This document shows positions 8,564 through 16,338 of a stretch of DNA of 64,000 nt, piece after piece. The position numbers and the translations under genes were made by a program. The notes under the pieces were generated by a model. It did no database searches, was not told where the DNA came from, and worked only from the letters and a program-made list of their open reading frames with translations. Source of the stretch: CAZNXJ01 sp964577115 (GTDB taxonomy: Bacteria > Planctomycetota > Planctomycetia > Pirellulales > Pirellulaceae); assembly GCA_964577115.1 (NCBI GenBank), contig CAZNXJ010000016.1, positions 62,001 to 126,000 on the forward strand, in the 5' to 3' direction. Each line of letters begins with the position of its first letter. Positions within the stretch are counted from its first letter, which is position 1.

Positions 8564-9427
8564 ATGAGCGATAGGGCGTTGATGTTTCTCCTGGAACTCT
8601 TGCTGACGGTTAGCGCCCTCGGCGCTGCGCCAGTCGTCGCTCGACTAGCGCGCCGGCACGTAGCGCTGCGTCAGTGGCTCGGCGTCGTAAGCTGCGCCCT
8701 GGGAATGCTGTTGGCGCTCGGCGCGTGCACCACGCGGCCGGCGTCGGGCGAAGAGCCGCCGGCCGATGCGCCGGCAAGCTCCGCGGTCGATTCGTCGGAC
8801 GCCGCGAAGCTCAGCGTACCACTCGATAGCGAGGCGGAATCCGCGCTACCCAGCGTCGTTGTTCCGCCGGGGCGGCCGGAGTGGGTCGAGTCGGATTCCG
8901 TGATCGAGAACGGTGTTTATCGGGTGGCCGTCTCGTCCGATTTGCATGCGCTCGAGAGGGATTGCTGGCGAGCGCTCGACGCGCAGCTGGTGGTCGCTAC
9001 GCGCGCGTACATCGCCGACTATCTTGGTGACGCGCGAGCACCGTTGTTCGTAAACTATTCGGCCGAAGACATCAAAACACGCCTGGTGGATCCCGACAAC
9101 ATTTATCACGAGGTGGTGCAGGTATCGTTTGGTCCGATGCACCAGGTGCATGCGCTCCTTGAATTCACTCCCGAGTTCCGCAGTGAACTCGATGCCGCGT
9201 GGAAGCAGGTGCAGGCAGCGGGGCGGCTGGTGTTTGTCGGCGGAATTGCCCTCTGCGTTCTTGCCCTGGTCACCGTGCTTTACGGCTATTTTCGGCTGGA
9301 TACGGCAACGCGCGGCTACTATTCCACGCGCTTGCGGTTTCTCGCCGTCGCGGCCATACTGGCCGTCATAGTGGCAAGCGTACTCATGGCCCGATCAAGC
9401 GACGTTTGGATTCGATGGCTGCTGTAG
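8564..9427 (+). CDS. Membrane protein of unknown function
   Basis: The 287-residue protein begins 47 bases after the kinase gene and ends four bases before the sigma factor gene, so the three are probably cotranscribed. Hydrophobic segments lie at about residues 6-25 and 42-55 and, near the C-terminus, at 223-242 and 258-275. Between them is a soluble region of about 150 residues that starts Ser/Ala/Pro-rich and contains the stretch ALERDCWRALDAQLVVATRA followed by YIADYLGDAR. The topology suggests an extracytoplasmic loop held by N- and C-terminal helices. I do not recognise the family. By position it may be a sensor or accessory part of the kinase/sigma signalling unit. Confidence 0.75.
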   Translation: MSDRALMFLLELLLTVSALGAAPVVARLARRHVALRQWLGVVSCALGMLLALGACTTRPASGEEPPADAPASSAVDSSDAAKLSVPLDSEAESALPSVVVPPGRPEWVESDSVIENGVYRVAVSSDLHALERDCWRALDAQLVVATRAYIADYLGDARAPLFVNYSAEDIKTRLVDPDNIYHEVVQVSFGPMHQVHALLEFTPEFRSELDAAWKQVQAAGRLVFVGGIALCVLALVTVLYGYFRLDTATRGYYSTRLRFLAVAAILAVIVASVLMARSSDVWIRWLL

Positions 9428-9431
9428 CCGG

Positions 9432-10070
9432 ATGTCCGTCTCCGAAATTGACAGCTTGTTGATTAACCGCATTCGCGACGGCGACGAGACCGCTTGGCGC
9501 GAGCTGATCGACCGGTACGAAGGACGCTTGCTGGCCTTCGTCGACAGCCGGCTCAAACGCCGCGCGGTCAGCGAGGACATCGTCCAGGACGCGTTCGTCG
9601 GTTTTCTGAATAGCTTGCCCAACTACGACGGCCGCCGGTCGCTCGAAAGCTATCTCTTCTCGATCTGCGCCTACAAGCTGACCGATCACCTGCGCCGGGA
9701 AGGACGCCGGCCGGCCGTGCCGCTGAGCTCCGGACGCGATTCGGCCGGCACCTGGCAAATTGCCGGCAACGCGCGGGCCGCAAGCAGCATCGCTCGCAGT
9801 GGCGAACGGCAGCAGCTCGAAGAAAAAGCTTTGTCCGAAGCACTGCGCGAGCAGGTACAACGCTGGAAGCAACGCGGCGATTGGACGAAGCTGAAATGTA
9901 TCGAACTGCTATTCGTCGGCGGATGGGCGAACAAGGACGTCGCACGCGAACTGGACATTAGCGAGCAGCAGGTGGCGAACTTTAAATTCGATTTTCTCGC
10001 TCGCCTGCGCAGTAACCTACGAAAGCTGGGTGCCTCGGAAGAAGTCTTTCCGGAACTCTACCAGTCGTAA
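9432..10070 (+). CDS. ECF-type sigma-70 family sigma factor
   Basis: The 212-residue protein has the two-domain layout of an ECF sigma factor. Region 2 (about residues 14-90) includes DETAWRELIDRYEGRLLAFV, then the polymerase-binding/-10 recognition stretch EDIVQDAFVGFLNSLPNYD and SLESYLFSICAYKLTDHLRR. Region 4 (about 150-200) ends in a helix-turn-helix with GGWANKDVARELDISEQQVA. There is no sigma region 1 or 3. It starts only four bases after the membrane protein gene and is followed 16 bases later by a small Cys-containing gene that looks like an anti-sigma factor, the usual ECF arrangement. Its targets are unknown; autoregulation is typical of such factors but no promoter motif was recognised here. 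Confidence 0.88.
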   Translation: MSVSEIDSLLINRIRDGDETAWRELIDRYEGRLLAFVDSRLKRRAVSEDIVQDAFVGFLNSLPNYDGRRSLESYLFSICAYKLTDHLRREGRRPAVPLSSGRDSAGTWQIAGNARAASSIARSGERQQLEEKALSEALREQVQRWKQRGDWTKLKCIELLFVGGWANKDVARELDISEQQVANFKFDFLARLRSNLRKLGASEEVFPELYQS

Positions 10071-10086
10071 CACGTCGAGACTCTCC

Positions 10087-10494
10087 ATGCCCCACGTGCT
10101 GACGGACGCCGAACTGGAAGCGTACCTCGACGAAGGTCTGCCGGCCGAGCGGATGGCGGAGATCGAGGCGCAGCTCCGCAGCGACCCGAAGCTGCTCGAA
10201 CGGCTCGCAATGGCCATCGGCCGGCGCGATGCCGGAGTTCATTCGCTGGGCGAAATCTGGCGCCGGCACCGCGCCAGCTGCCCTACGCGCGAACAGCTCG
10301 GCAGTCTTCTGCTCGGAGTGCTCGACGAACCCGAAGCGGATTACATCAAATTCCACCTGAAAACGATTGGCTGCCGCTACTGCGAAGCCAACTTAGCTGA
10401 CCTTGCGCGGCGCCACGAAGAATCGGGGCAGCAAATCGCTCACCGCCAGCAAAAGTATTTTCAATCGAGCGCCGGGTATCTCCGGAAACGATGA
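10087..10494 (+). CDS. Putative zinc-binding anti-sigma factor
   Basis: The 135-residue protein directly follows the sigma gene. The start is taken as ATG 10087 (MPHVLTDAELEAYLDEGLPA); a longer frame would overlap the sigma gene. The N-terminal half resembles the first helices of anti-sigma factors (ELEAYLDEGLPAERMAEIEA, then QLRSDPKLLERLA). The C-terminal half carries FHLKTIGCRYCEANLADLA, in which one His and two Cys are spaced Hx5Cx2C. The classic zinc-binding anti-sigma motif is Hx3Cx2C, so this is a near match only. There is no membrane segment, so the protein should be cytoplasmic. The role is inferred from gene order and the motif. Its stop lies only 16 bases from the convergent lgt stop, with no terminator visible between. 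Confidence 0.7.
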   Translation: MPHVLTDAELEAYLDEGLPAERMAEIEAQLRSDPKLLERLAMAIGRRDAGVHSLGEIWRRHRASCPTREQLGSLLLGVLDEPEADYIKFHLKTIGCRYCEANLADLARRHEESGQQIAHRQQKYFQSSAGYLRKR

Positions 10495-10510
10495 TCGTCG
10501 CCCGGGTCGC

Positions 10511-11800
10511 TCATGCCCTCGCATTCGCCCGCGCTGCGGCCGCTGCCAATCGGCGCGGCCCAGTCATGGCCAGGTAAATCCAGAACAGCGCGACCGCTCC
10601 CAGTACGAAGAGACTGACGAACTGCGAGATGGAAAGCGCTGTGCCCCACTGGCCCGGTTCATCCGTGCGGATGATCTCGATCAGGAAGCGCGAGATGGGA
10701 TAGAGCGTCATGAGCAGCGCGAAGACTGAACCGTCCCAAGGGCGGTAGGGATAGAAGAACCAAAGAATGGCCAGGAGCAGTACGGCGTTTAGGGCGCTGT
10801 AGAGCTGCGTTGGATGGACGGGCCGACTTTCCTTGGGTAATTCGTCCAGCGACCAGCGGTACGGCGGGGTTCCGTCGGCTGGGACGAGGACGATCTCGGC
10901 ATCATGAGGCGGATTGTCCTCCTGCAAAATCGCGGGATTGGGCAGGTGCATCGATTCGAAGCGGTCGCCAATGCGAATGCCCTCGTCGTCCGCGAGGCCA
11001 AAGGGTCGCACATGTACGACGATCCATTCCTGGGATACCGAGTCGCGGGCGAGACGCATGCCGAGCAGTTCGCCTTGATGCAGATGGTCCATGTACGGCG
11101 GCGACCCCGGAGGAAAGGCGATCGCGGGCAACGAGCTCTCGCAGATGCCTCCGTAACAGCAGCCATTCAACAGGCACCCGATACGCCCGAACGCGAGACC
11201 GACGACAAGGCTCGGCGAGATCACATCCGCCAGCGTCAACAGCGGCAGCTTCCGCCACAGGGCATACACGGCAGCCGCGGCAAAGGCGCCCATCACCGAT
11301 CCGTACACGACCAGACCGCCCTCGGTAAAGCGAAGGATTCGGATGACGGTCGCGAGGACCGTGGGGGCTTGGAACGACTCCCAATACTCGATGACGTAGA
11401 ACAGCCGAGCTCCCACGATACCGGCGATAAACATCCAGAACGCCAGCCCCAGAATGGCTTCGGGATGAATGCCGACGCGGCGAGCGCGCCGGACGGCCAG
11501 TCCGACGCCGGATAACACGCCGATCAACATCATCACACCGTAACCGCGTATCGGCAGCCCAATCGGCTCGCCCGTGCCATCGCGCGACTCGAGCGACGGC
11601 AGGACGAGGGCAATCACAGCGGCGACGATGCCGAGAAAGACGAGTTGTTCCAGGATCGACTGGAGCGGCTGTCCCTGGATAAGGGAGCGCGCGATGACGA
11701 TCACGCTGAAAATCACGCACGCGATCATCAGCCAACCGCCGCCACCGAAGACCGGAAGCGGGCCGAGCGCGTGGGGAATGTAGAACAAAGTTTGCAGCAT
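10511..11800 (-). CDS. lgt: Prolipoprotein diacylglyceryl transferase with large insert
   Basis: Lgt moves a diacylglyceryl group from phosphatidylglycerol to the lipobox cysteine of preprolipoproteins in the cytoplasmic membrane. This 429-residue protein shows the diagnostic FGRIGCLLNGCCYGG, HPTQLYSALNA and SRFLIEIIRTDE motifs and about seven membrane segments. It is much longer than the usual 270-300 residues, in two places. First, the N-terminus carries two extra hydrophobic helices (residues 20-70). Second, about 110 residues separate NGCCYGG from HPTQLY where about 25 are usual. That insert includes WIVVHVRPFG...GIRIGDRFESM, which looks PDZ-like. The start is ATG 11800, with AAGGA nine bases upstream, 43 bases after panC, so the two are probably cotranscribed. 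Confidence 0.93.
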   Translation of the reverse strand: MLQTLFYIPHALGPLPVFGGGGWLMIACVIFSVIVIARSLIQGQPLQSILEQLVFLGIVAAVIALVLPSLESRDGTGEPIGLPIRGYGVMMLIGVLSGVGLAVRRARRVGIHPEAILGLAFWMFIAGIVGARLFYVIEYWESFQAPTVLATVIRILRFTEGGLVVYGSVMGAFAAAAVYALWRKLPLLTLADVISPSLVVGLAFGRIGCLLNGCCYGGICESSLPAIAFPPGSPPYMDHLHQGELLGMRLARDSVSQEWIVVHVRPFGLADDEGIRIGDRFESMHLPNPAILQEDNPPHDAEIVLVPADGTPPYRWSLDELPKESRPVHPTQLYSALNAVLLLAILWFFYPYRPWDGSVFALLMTLYPISRFLIEIIRTDEPGQWGTALSISQFVSLFVLGAVALFWIYLAMTGPRRLAAAAARANARA

Positions 11801-11843
11801 GGGCGGTCCTTCGCGGGCCGGGCTCCTCGCGCGCAAGGAAGCA

Positions 11844-12686
11844 TTACGATACAAGTCGGTTGTCGATCAAACGCGTCGTGCCGACGCGCGCGGCAATCAG
11901 CAGGACGACGGGTAATTCTATCTGTTCGGGCTCGGCGAGCGTTTCGGGATGAGCGACCGCGACATAATCAATCGCGTCGATGCCCGATTGATGGAGTTCG
12001 TCGGTCATTGCGGCAACCACACCCGCGCGCTGGCGTTCACCCGCCTTGAGCATCCGGGCGCCGGTTTCGAGGGCCCGGTAGAGCCCGGTCGCCCGCCGCC
12101 GCTCGTCGGCCGACAAATAGGCGTTCCGCGAGCTCATCGCAAGCCCGTCGGATTCCCGAATCGTCTCACACACGTGAATCGCGATCGGCAGATTGAAGTC
12201 TTCCACCATGCGGCGAATCACGAGCGTTTGCTGGTAATCCTTCTGGCCGAAGAACGCATCGTCGGCCGGAATGATCTGGAACAGCTTCAGCACGACGGTC
12301 GCTACGCCCCGGAAATGGCCTGGTCGCAGGGCACCCTCAAAGGGGTTGGCGATCTCTGGCGGTTCGACGTACGTCGAATAGCCCGGCGGGTACATGGTCT
12401 CGCGATTCGGGACGAAGACAAGGTCGGTGCCCGCCTCGCGAAGCTTCTCCAGGTCGGCCTCGAGCGTCCGGGGGTAGCGGGCAAAGTCCTCCTGAGGACC
12501 AAATTGGGTCGGGTTCACGAAGATCGTCGCCGCCGTCGCGTCGGCGACCTCGCGGGAGGCCGTGACGAGCGACAGGTGGCCCGCGTGCAGCGCCCCCATC
12601 GTCGGTACGAGTCCCACTCGCTTGCCCGCTCGCTGTAGCGCTCGGACCGCCTCCCGCGCCTCGGCAGGATCCTCTGTGACGTGCAT
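11844..12686 (-). CDS. panC: Pantothenate synthetase
   Basis: PanC condenses pantoate with beta-alanine using ATP, the last step of vitamin B5 synthesis for coenzyme A. The 280-residue protein is of normal length and shows PTMGALHAGHLSLV (HxGH of the nucleotidyltransferase fold, residues 29-42), IFVNPTQFGPQEDFARYPRT, the FFGQKDYQQ segment and SSRNAYLS (KMSKS-equivalent region, MSSRN). All family motifs are intact, so the enzyme is probably active. It starts at ATG 12686 and sits 159 bases downstream of folK. A pantothenate gene beside a folate gene fits the common vitamin clustering of bacterial genomes. Confidence 0.96.
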   Translation of the reverse strand: MHVTEDPAEAREAVRALQRAGKRVGLVPTMGALHAGHLSLVTASREVADATAATIFVNPTQFGPQEDFARYPRTLEADLEKLREAGTDLVFVPNRETMYPPGYSTYVEPPEIANPFEGALRPGHFRGVATVVLKLFQIIPADDAFFGQKDYQQTLVIRRMVEDFNLPIAIHVCETIRESDGLAMSSRNAYLSADERRRATGLYRALETGARMLKAGERQRAGVVAAMTDELHQSGIDAIDYVAVAHPETLAEPEQIELPVVLLIAARVGTTRLIDNRLVS

Positions 12687-12845
12687 GGATGGCTCCCAAC
12701 AAGTTTTCCAGTCTTACTTTCCTGACCGCCGCGCGGATCCTCGTGTGGACCGTACTGCTCGATCTATGCGTACGCGATTTGCGGTGACCGCGCGGCCCTT
12801 ATCGGCGTCGCGTACGCCGAAGTTGGTCGTTCGTATTCTCGCCCA

Positions 12846-13853
12846 TCATCGGCTGTTCGTGCTACCGAGGGGGCGCATGGCATGCAGAGTGGCTGCGAGC
12901 TCACGCTTTGCCCAAGCGAAATCGCCGGCTGAACAGCGAAGTAGGGGAGCGGGCAGGGGGGGCATGAGCAGCGGGGCGCGCTGCGATGTGTGCGCCACCG
13001 GTGGGCTTGGTAATTCACCAGCCAGCGGGTCGGCGGCGTTTTCAATCATGACGAGAAGTTTCGGGCGCACGCGGACGGCCGCTCGCCACTTGCCGAGCTC
13101 AGCCTGCTGCGCGGGCGCCGCGTTCGGCAAAAGCCGATCGAGCTCTCCCGCCCAGAAGTCGCTGATCAGCCACCGCTCGCCCGTCGCCGGGTAGTCGGCC
13201 GGGTCCACTAGGGTGAGCTGTTCGAGTCCCGAGACGAGCCGCTTTAGCTCGTCGGCTTCCTCTTCGTCTGAAGCGCTCGGCGATAATTTCTCCGGCAGAA
13301 AAACCCGCTCGACCGGCAACTCCTCTGCAAGCTCGTCCACAAGTTGCCGGGCCGTAGCGCGCGACCCTCCGCAGAACGCGGCGTAATTGGCGGCCTCGGC
13401 GAGGTGCCGGCACAGCCGCTCGAGCGTCCAGCCGAGTACCGGGTGGACCCAGTCGGGCGCAATTTCCGCGGCCGGTGCGACGGCAAACCACCTCAGCGCG
13501 AACCGCGGGTGGGGCACGACGAGCCGTGGCGTAGCAATTACCAGGTCGTCGTACAGCAACAGATCCAGGTCAATCTTCCGAGCCCCCCACCGCTCGTCCC
13601 GAGTACGCCCCAGTTCGTGCTCGACGGTTTGCAGTGCTTCGAGTACCTCGAGAGGTTCGAGCGTTGTGGTGCCGGCGAACGCTCCGTTTTGATAGTCGGG
13701 CTGCGCCGAGGCGACGCCGATTGGGGTGGTGCGGATCAGCGAGCTGCTCTGCGTGGCCGCAAGTCCCAGATCGGCCAGGCGGCGGCGAGCCGCTTCGTAA
13801 GTCGCTTGGGGTTCGCCCAGGTTTGCGCCGAAGCCGATCAGCCAGCGCGCCAT
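12846..13853 (-). CDS. folK: HPPK (FolK) fused to a degenerate nucleoside-kinase-like domain
   Basis: Residues 1-160 are 6-hydroxymethyl-7,8-dihydropterin pyrophosphokinase: GFGANLGEPQATYEAA at the N-terminus, the RTTPIG and YQNGAF segments, and the signature ERWGARKIDLDLLLYDD followed by PRLVVPHPRFALRWFAVAPAAEI. It transfers pyrophosphate from ATP to the pterin in folate synthesis. The protein has 335 residues, about twice the FolK length. The extra C-terminal half looks like a deoxynucleoside-kinase-type domain (ERWLISDFWAGELDRLLPN, then VRPKLLVMIENAADPL). FolK-kinase fusions are known in Bacteroidetes and, I believe, planctomycetes. Its P-loop seems lost: FCGGSRATARQL stands where G....GK[ST] is expected. 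The start is ATG 13853. Confidence 0.88.
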   Translation of the reverse strand: MARWLIGFGANLGEPQATYEAARRRLADLGLAATQSSSLIRTTPIGVASAQPDYQNGAFAGTTTLEPLEVLEALQTVEHELGRTRDERWGARKIDLDLLLYDDLVIATPRLVVPHPRFALRWFAVAPAAEIAPDWVHPVLGWTLERLCRHLAEAANYAAFCGGSRATARQLVDELAEELPVERVFLPEKLSPSASDEEEADELKRLVSGLEQLTLVDPADYPATGERWLISDFWAGELDRLLPNAAPAQQAELGKWRAAVRVRPKLLVMIENAADPLAGELPSPPVAHTSQRAPLLMPPLPAPLLRCSAGDFAWAKRELAATLHAMRPLGSTNSR

Positions 13854-14561
13854 CACACCGATCGTCCTATCTCTCGAGCCCAACGAGCTGGCTCGCGCGT
13901 GCGGCGGGGTTGCGATCGGCCGCTGCCGCGTGGCGCCACAAGGCGGCCAACGCGGCTTACGCGATCAGGAAGAAAAAGTTTGGGGGGGACTTCCGAACCA
14001 CGACCCCGGCCGTCGAACGTCGGTTCCATCAGTTGCCGCCCCCCAATGGACGCTTGAATGTATCTTCGTGGATGTGCTCTTTTCACGCTTGTTACGAGAC
14101 ACCGTTCGGGCGTCACGGCTGTTCTCGCAGCGTGGTGCTCGCTGGCGCGCAATATCAGCGCCATAGACTCGTGGATAGTGACCCCTGCCAGAGCCGAGAA
14201 CGGGCTCTGAATTGCAAATAGCGACATGAACCGTCGAAGAGCGCGAAGCGAAACTGGGGGCTTATTTTGCCGGGTCGCTATGAAATGTCAAGCACCAAAA
14301 ACTTCCGTGAAAAACAGCCTTTCGCAGCGTTGACTGGTCCTCGACACGTCCTCAGGCTCGGACGTAGTTGCCGGTGACGAGCGGATTTGCGGCGAGCAGT
14401 CGTTGATGCGCCGCAAGCATTGGCCTACGATGGAATTTGGAGACAAATTTTCGCGAGTGGCTGCCGCCGAGCGCATCGAACGCCCTTCCAGCAGAGCGAC
14501 CAACTCCCAAGCGCGACGGTTTCCGCGAATGCCATCTTCATTCTTGCCGGTCAGTGATCCC
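13854..14561. other. Intergenic region between divergent genes
   Basis: About 700 bases separate folK (minus) from the response regulator gene (plus). Several overlapping short frames exist on both strands, but none has protein-like composition or a ribosome binding site worth noting. It contains the promoter candidate at 14403-14431. I see no tRNA-like or riboswitch-like structure. Confidence 0.5.
14403..14431 (+). promoter_or_regulatory. Candidate sigma-70 promoter for the response regulator
   Basis: TTGATG (14403-14408) and TACGAT (14426-14431) each match four of six consensus bases of a -35 and -10 element and are separated by the optimal 17 bases. The position is about 130 bases before the chosen start of the response regulator gene. 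In GC-rich DNA such a pair can arise by chance. Confidence 0.3.
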
Positions 14562-15011
14562 ATGTACGAAAAAACCGTCGGTCGTCCGATGGAGATCCTC
14601 TTGATCGAGGATAGCCTGATGGACGCTCAGGTGACCATCAATGCACTGCGCGATGGTCAGATCAAACATCGCCTGACGCTGGTTCGCGACGGGGATGAAG
14701 CTCTTGAATTTCTCAACCGGCAGGGGCGGTTCACTCGTGCCCCGCGGCCGGACATTATTCTGCTCGACCTCAACCTGCCGAAGCGCGGCGGGCTCGAGGT
14801 GCTCGACGAGGTCCGTGCCGATTACCAGCTACGGAACATTCCGGTCGTCGTGCTGACCGCATCGGACGACGAGGATGTGAAGAGCCGCTGCGAGCAGTCC
14901 GAAGTCGAGAGCTACATCACCAAGCCGGTGAATCTGCAGAAGTTTTTGGACGTCGTTAAACAGGTCAAACGCTACCTGCTCCAGGACGTCATCCTGCCGT
15001 CGGTCGATTAA
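14562..15011 (+). CDS. Rcp1-like single-domain response regulator
   Basis: The 149-residue protein is a lone receiver domain. Phosphorylation-site residues are in place: ED of LLIEDSLMDAQ, the phosphoacceptor Asp in DIILLDLNLPKRGG, Thr in VVVLTASDDED and Lys in YITKPVNLQKF. The long LDLNLPKRGG loop and the FLNRQGRFTRAPRPD stretch are typical of the CheY-like group that includes cyanobacterial Rcp1, usually paired with phytochrome or other hybrid histidine kinases. There is no output domain and no histidine kinase nearby, so it may work as a phosphate relay or sink for a distant kinase. The start is set at ATG 14562; ATG 14589 (MEILLIED) is also possible, while the frame upstream to 14403 lacks family resemblance. 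Confidence 0.9.
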   Translation: MYEKTVGRPMEILLIEDSLMDAQVTINALRDGQIKHRLTLVRDGDEALEFLNRQGRFTRAPRPDIILLDLNLPKRGGLEVLDEVRADYQLRNIPVVVLTASDDEDVKSRCEQSEVESYITKPVNLQKFLDVVKQVKRYLLQDVILPSVD

Positions 15012-15115
15012 TCGCAACGCAAGGCGGACTCGCACCATCACAGAAGCCCGGCCGGCGCGCGTTGGTGCTCCGCTCAAAATCTCAGCGTCCCTGCCTCGTA
15101 CTTGCGTGGCGACAA

Positions 15116-15131
15116 GCTATCCTAGGATAGC
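15116..15131. promoter_or_regulatory. Perfect 16-bp palindrome upstream of the BMC gene
   Basis: GCTATCCTAGGATAGC reads identically on both strands. It lies about 110 bases before the BMC-domain gene, in a 229-base gap that must contain the promoter of that gene. A palindrome of this length without a spacer is a typical dimeric repressor site. No regulator gene is adjacent. Confidence 0.4.
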
Positions 15132-15240
15132 CCGTTCGCACAGCTTGCCGGAATCGCGAGGATTGTAGGCCTCGGCTTCCGGGCGGCGAGCGAGGCTCCA
15201 GGCTCCGCGACCGCCCCTGCGCACAGGCACCGTAAATTGC

Positions 15241-15879
15241 ATGCTTCCTGACGCCCTCGGAATATTCGAAACCACCGGACTGACGCCGGCCCTCGTGGCG
15301 CTGGACGTCATGGAGAAAGCTGCGCCGATCCGCATTCTCCAGGCCGAGCTGAACGACTTTTACGGCATCGTCCTCAAATTCGATGGAACGATCGCGGCCG
15401 TCGAGGAGGCTCTATCCGCCGGCCTCGAAGTCGCGACACGGATGGGCGGCAAGCCGGTGGGACGCGCCATTAACCGCTGCGATCCGCAGGCGTGGAAGGG
15501 CATCGAAAGCCGCGTTGAATTTAATCCGCTCATCCAGCAGAACGTCGTTATTCTGCCGGAGAGCTATGAAACCATCCGTTCCCACGAGGAGTCATCCGTG
15601 AACGACCAACCCTTCGCCCTGGGGCTTATTGAAACGCAGGGCTTCACGGCCGTGTTTCAGGCGATCGATACGGCCTGCAAGGCGGCCAACGTGGAAGTCA
15701 TCGGCAAGGAGAAGCTCGGCGGAGGCTACATCACGATCGTGATCCGGGGCGATGTGGCGGCGGTGAACGCCGCGATCGAATCCGGCAAGCAAAAAGTCGA
15801 AGGCTTGGGCAAGCTGATTGCCGCCCACGTGATCGCTCGACCGAGCCCGGCCGTACTGAGCTTACTGCCGAAGGCTTAA
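15241..15879 (+). CDS. Tandem-domain bacterial microcompartment shell protein (BMC-T type)
   Basis: The 212-residue protein contains two BMC domains in tandem. The first (about residues 4-90) begins ALGIFETTGLTPALVALDVM and includes KAAPIRILQAEL; the second (about 127-205) begins ALGLIETQGFTAVFQAIDTA followed by CKAANVEVIGKEKLGGGYIT and a GDVAAVNAAIESG helix. BMC-T proteins form pseudohexameric trimers that tile microcompartment facets and often have gated pores for metabolites. The well-known planctomycete BMC locus handles fucose/rhamnose breakdown and uses BMC-H and BMC-P proteins. No BMC-H, BMC-P or signature enzyme is present in this 64-kb window, so this shell protein is encoded alone. 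It starts with ATG 15241 and has its own upstream region with a palindrome. Confidence 0.9.
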   Translation: MLPDALGIFETTGLTPALVALDVMEKAAPIRILQAELNDFYGIVLKFDGTIAAVEEALSAGLEVATRMGGKPVGRAINRCDPQAWKGIESRVEFNPLIQQNVVILPESYETIRSHEESSVNDQPFALGLIETQGFTAVFQAIDTACKAANVEVIGKEKLGGGYITIVIRGDVAAVNAAIESGKQKVEGLGKLIAAHVIARPSPAVLSLLPKA

Positions 15880-15936
15880 GTGCGCGAGCCGCTCGGTTGC
15901 CGCTCGCCACGAACCTTCTGCGCTTCCTCGCTGCTA

Positions 15937-16338
15937 TTAGTACGTGCGCGATTCTTCAAAATCCGCGGGAACGTACCTTCGCCGCCGCCGACGCGGTTGG
16001 GGGCGAAGCCGCTGCACGATGCGTTCATCCTCGATGAACCAGTGTCCGGAGAGCAGCTTGTAGATCAGCAGGATGACGAACGCGCCGGCGGTCGCGACAC
16101 ACAGTCCCAGCGCGCTGATCGGCGTGATGACCTGCTCGGGGTAGAGCATCGAGACGGTGCCGCATCCGAAGACCGTGCCGCCGATCCCCATGGCCAGCGT
16201 CGCGATCGTACCTCCGGGGTCCCGGCCCGGCATGATGGCTTTGGCAAGCAGGCCGACGATCGTCCCGAAGCCGACCCAGGTAAGGAAAATATTGCCCCAC
16301 TGCTGGAGCTGCGCTGCCATCCCCGGATCGACTTTCAT
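15937..16338 (-). CDS. Small membrane protein, GlsB/YeaQ/YmgE-like
   Basis: The 133-residue protein has three hydrophobic segments, with glycine-rich turns typical of the transglycosylase-associated/GlsB-YeaQ-YmgE group: IFLTWVGFGTIVGLLAKAIM followed by PGRDPGG, then ATLAMGIGGTVFGCGTVSM and GLCVATAGAFVILLIYKLL. It ends in an arginine-rich cytoplasmic tail (RPQPRRRRRRYVP). Members are small inner-membrane proteins linked to stress responses, with no known enzymatic role. The start is ATG 16338, preceded by AAGG; ATG 16320 is possible. It faces the BMC gene convergently, 57 bases apart, without a clear terminator between. The family match is from the PGRDPGG/GG pattern and is moderate. Confidence 0.7.
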   Translation of the reverse strand: MKVDPGMAAQLQQWGNIFLTWVGFGTIVGLLAKAIMPGRDPGGTIATLAMGIGGTVFGCGTVSMLYPEQVITPISALGLCVATAGAFVILLIYKLLSGHWFIEDERIVQRLRPQPRRRRRRYVPADFEESRTY

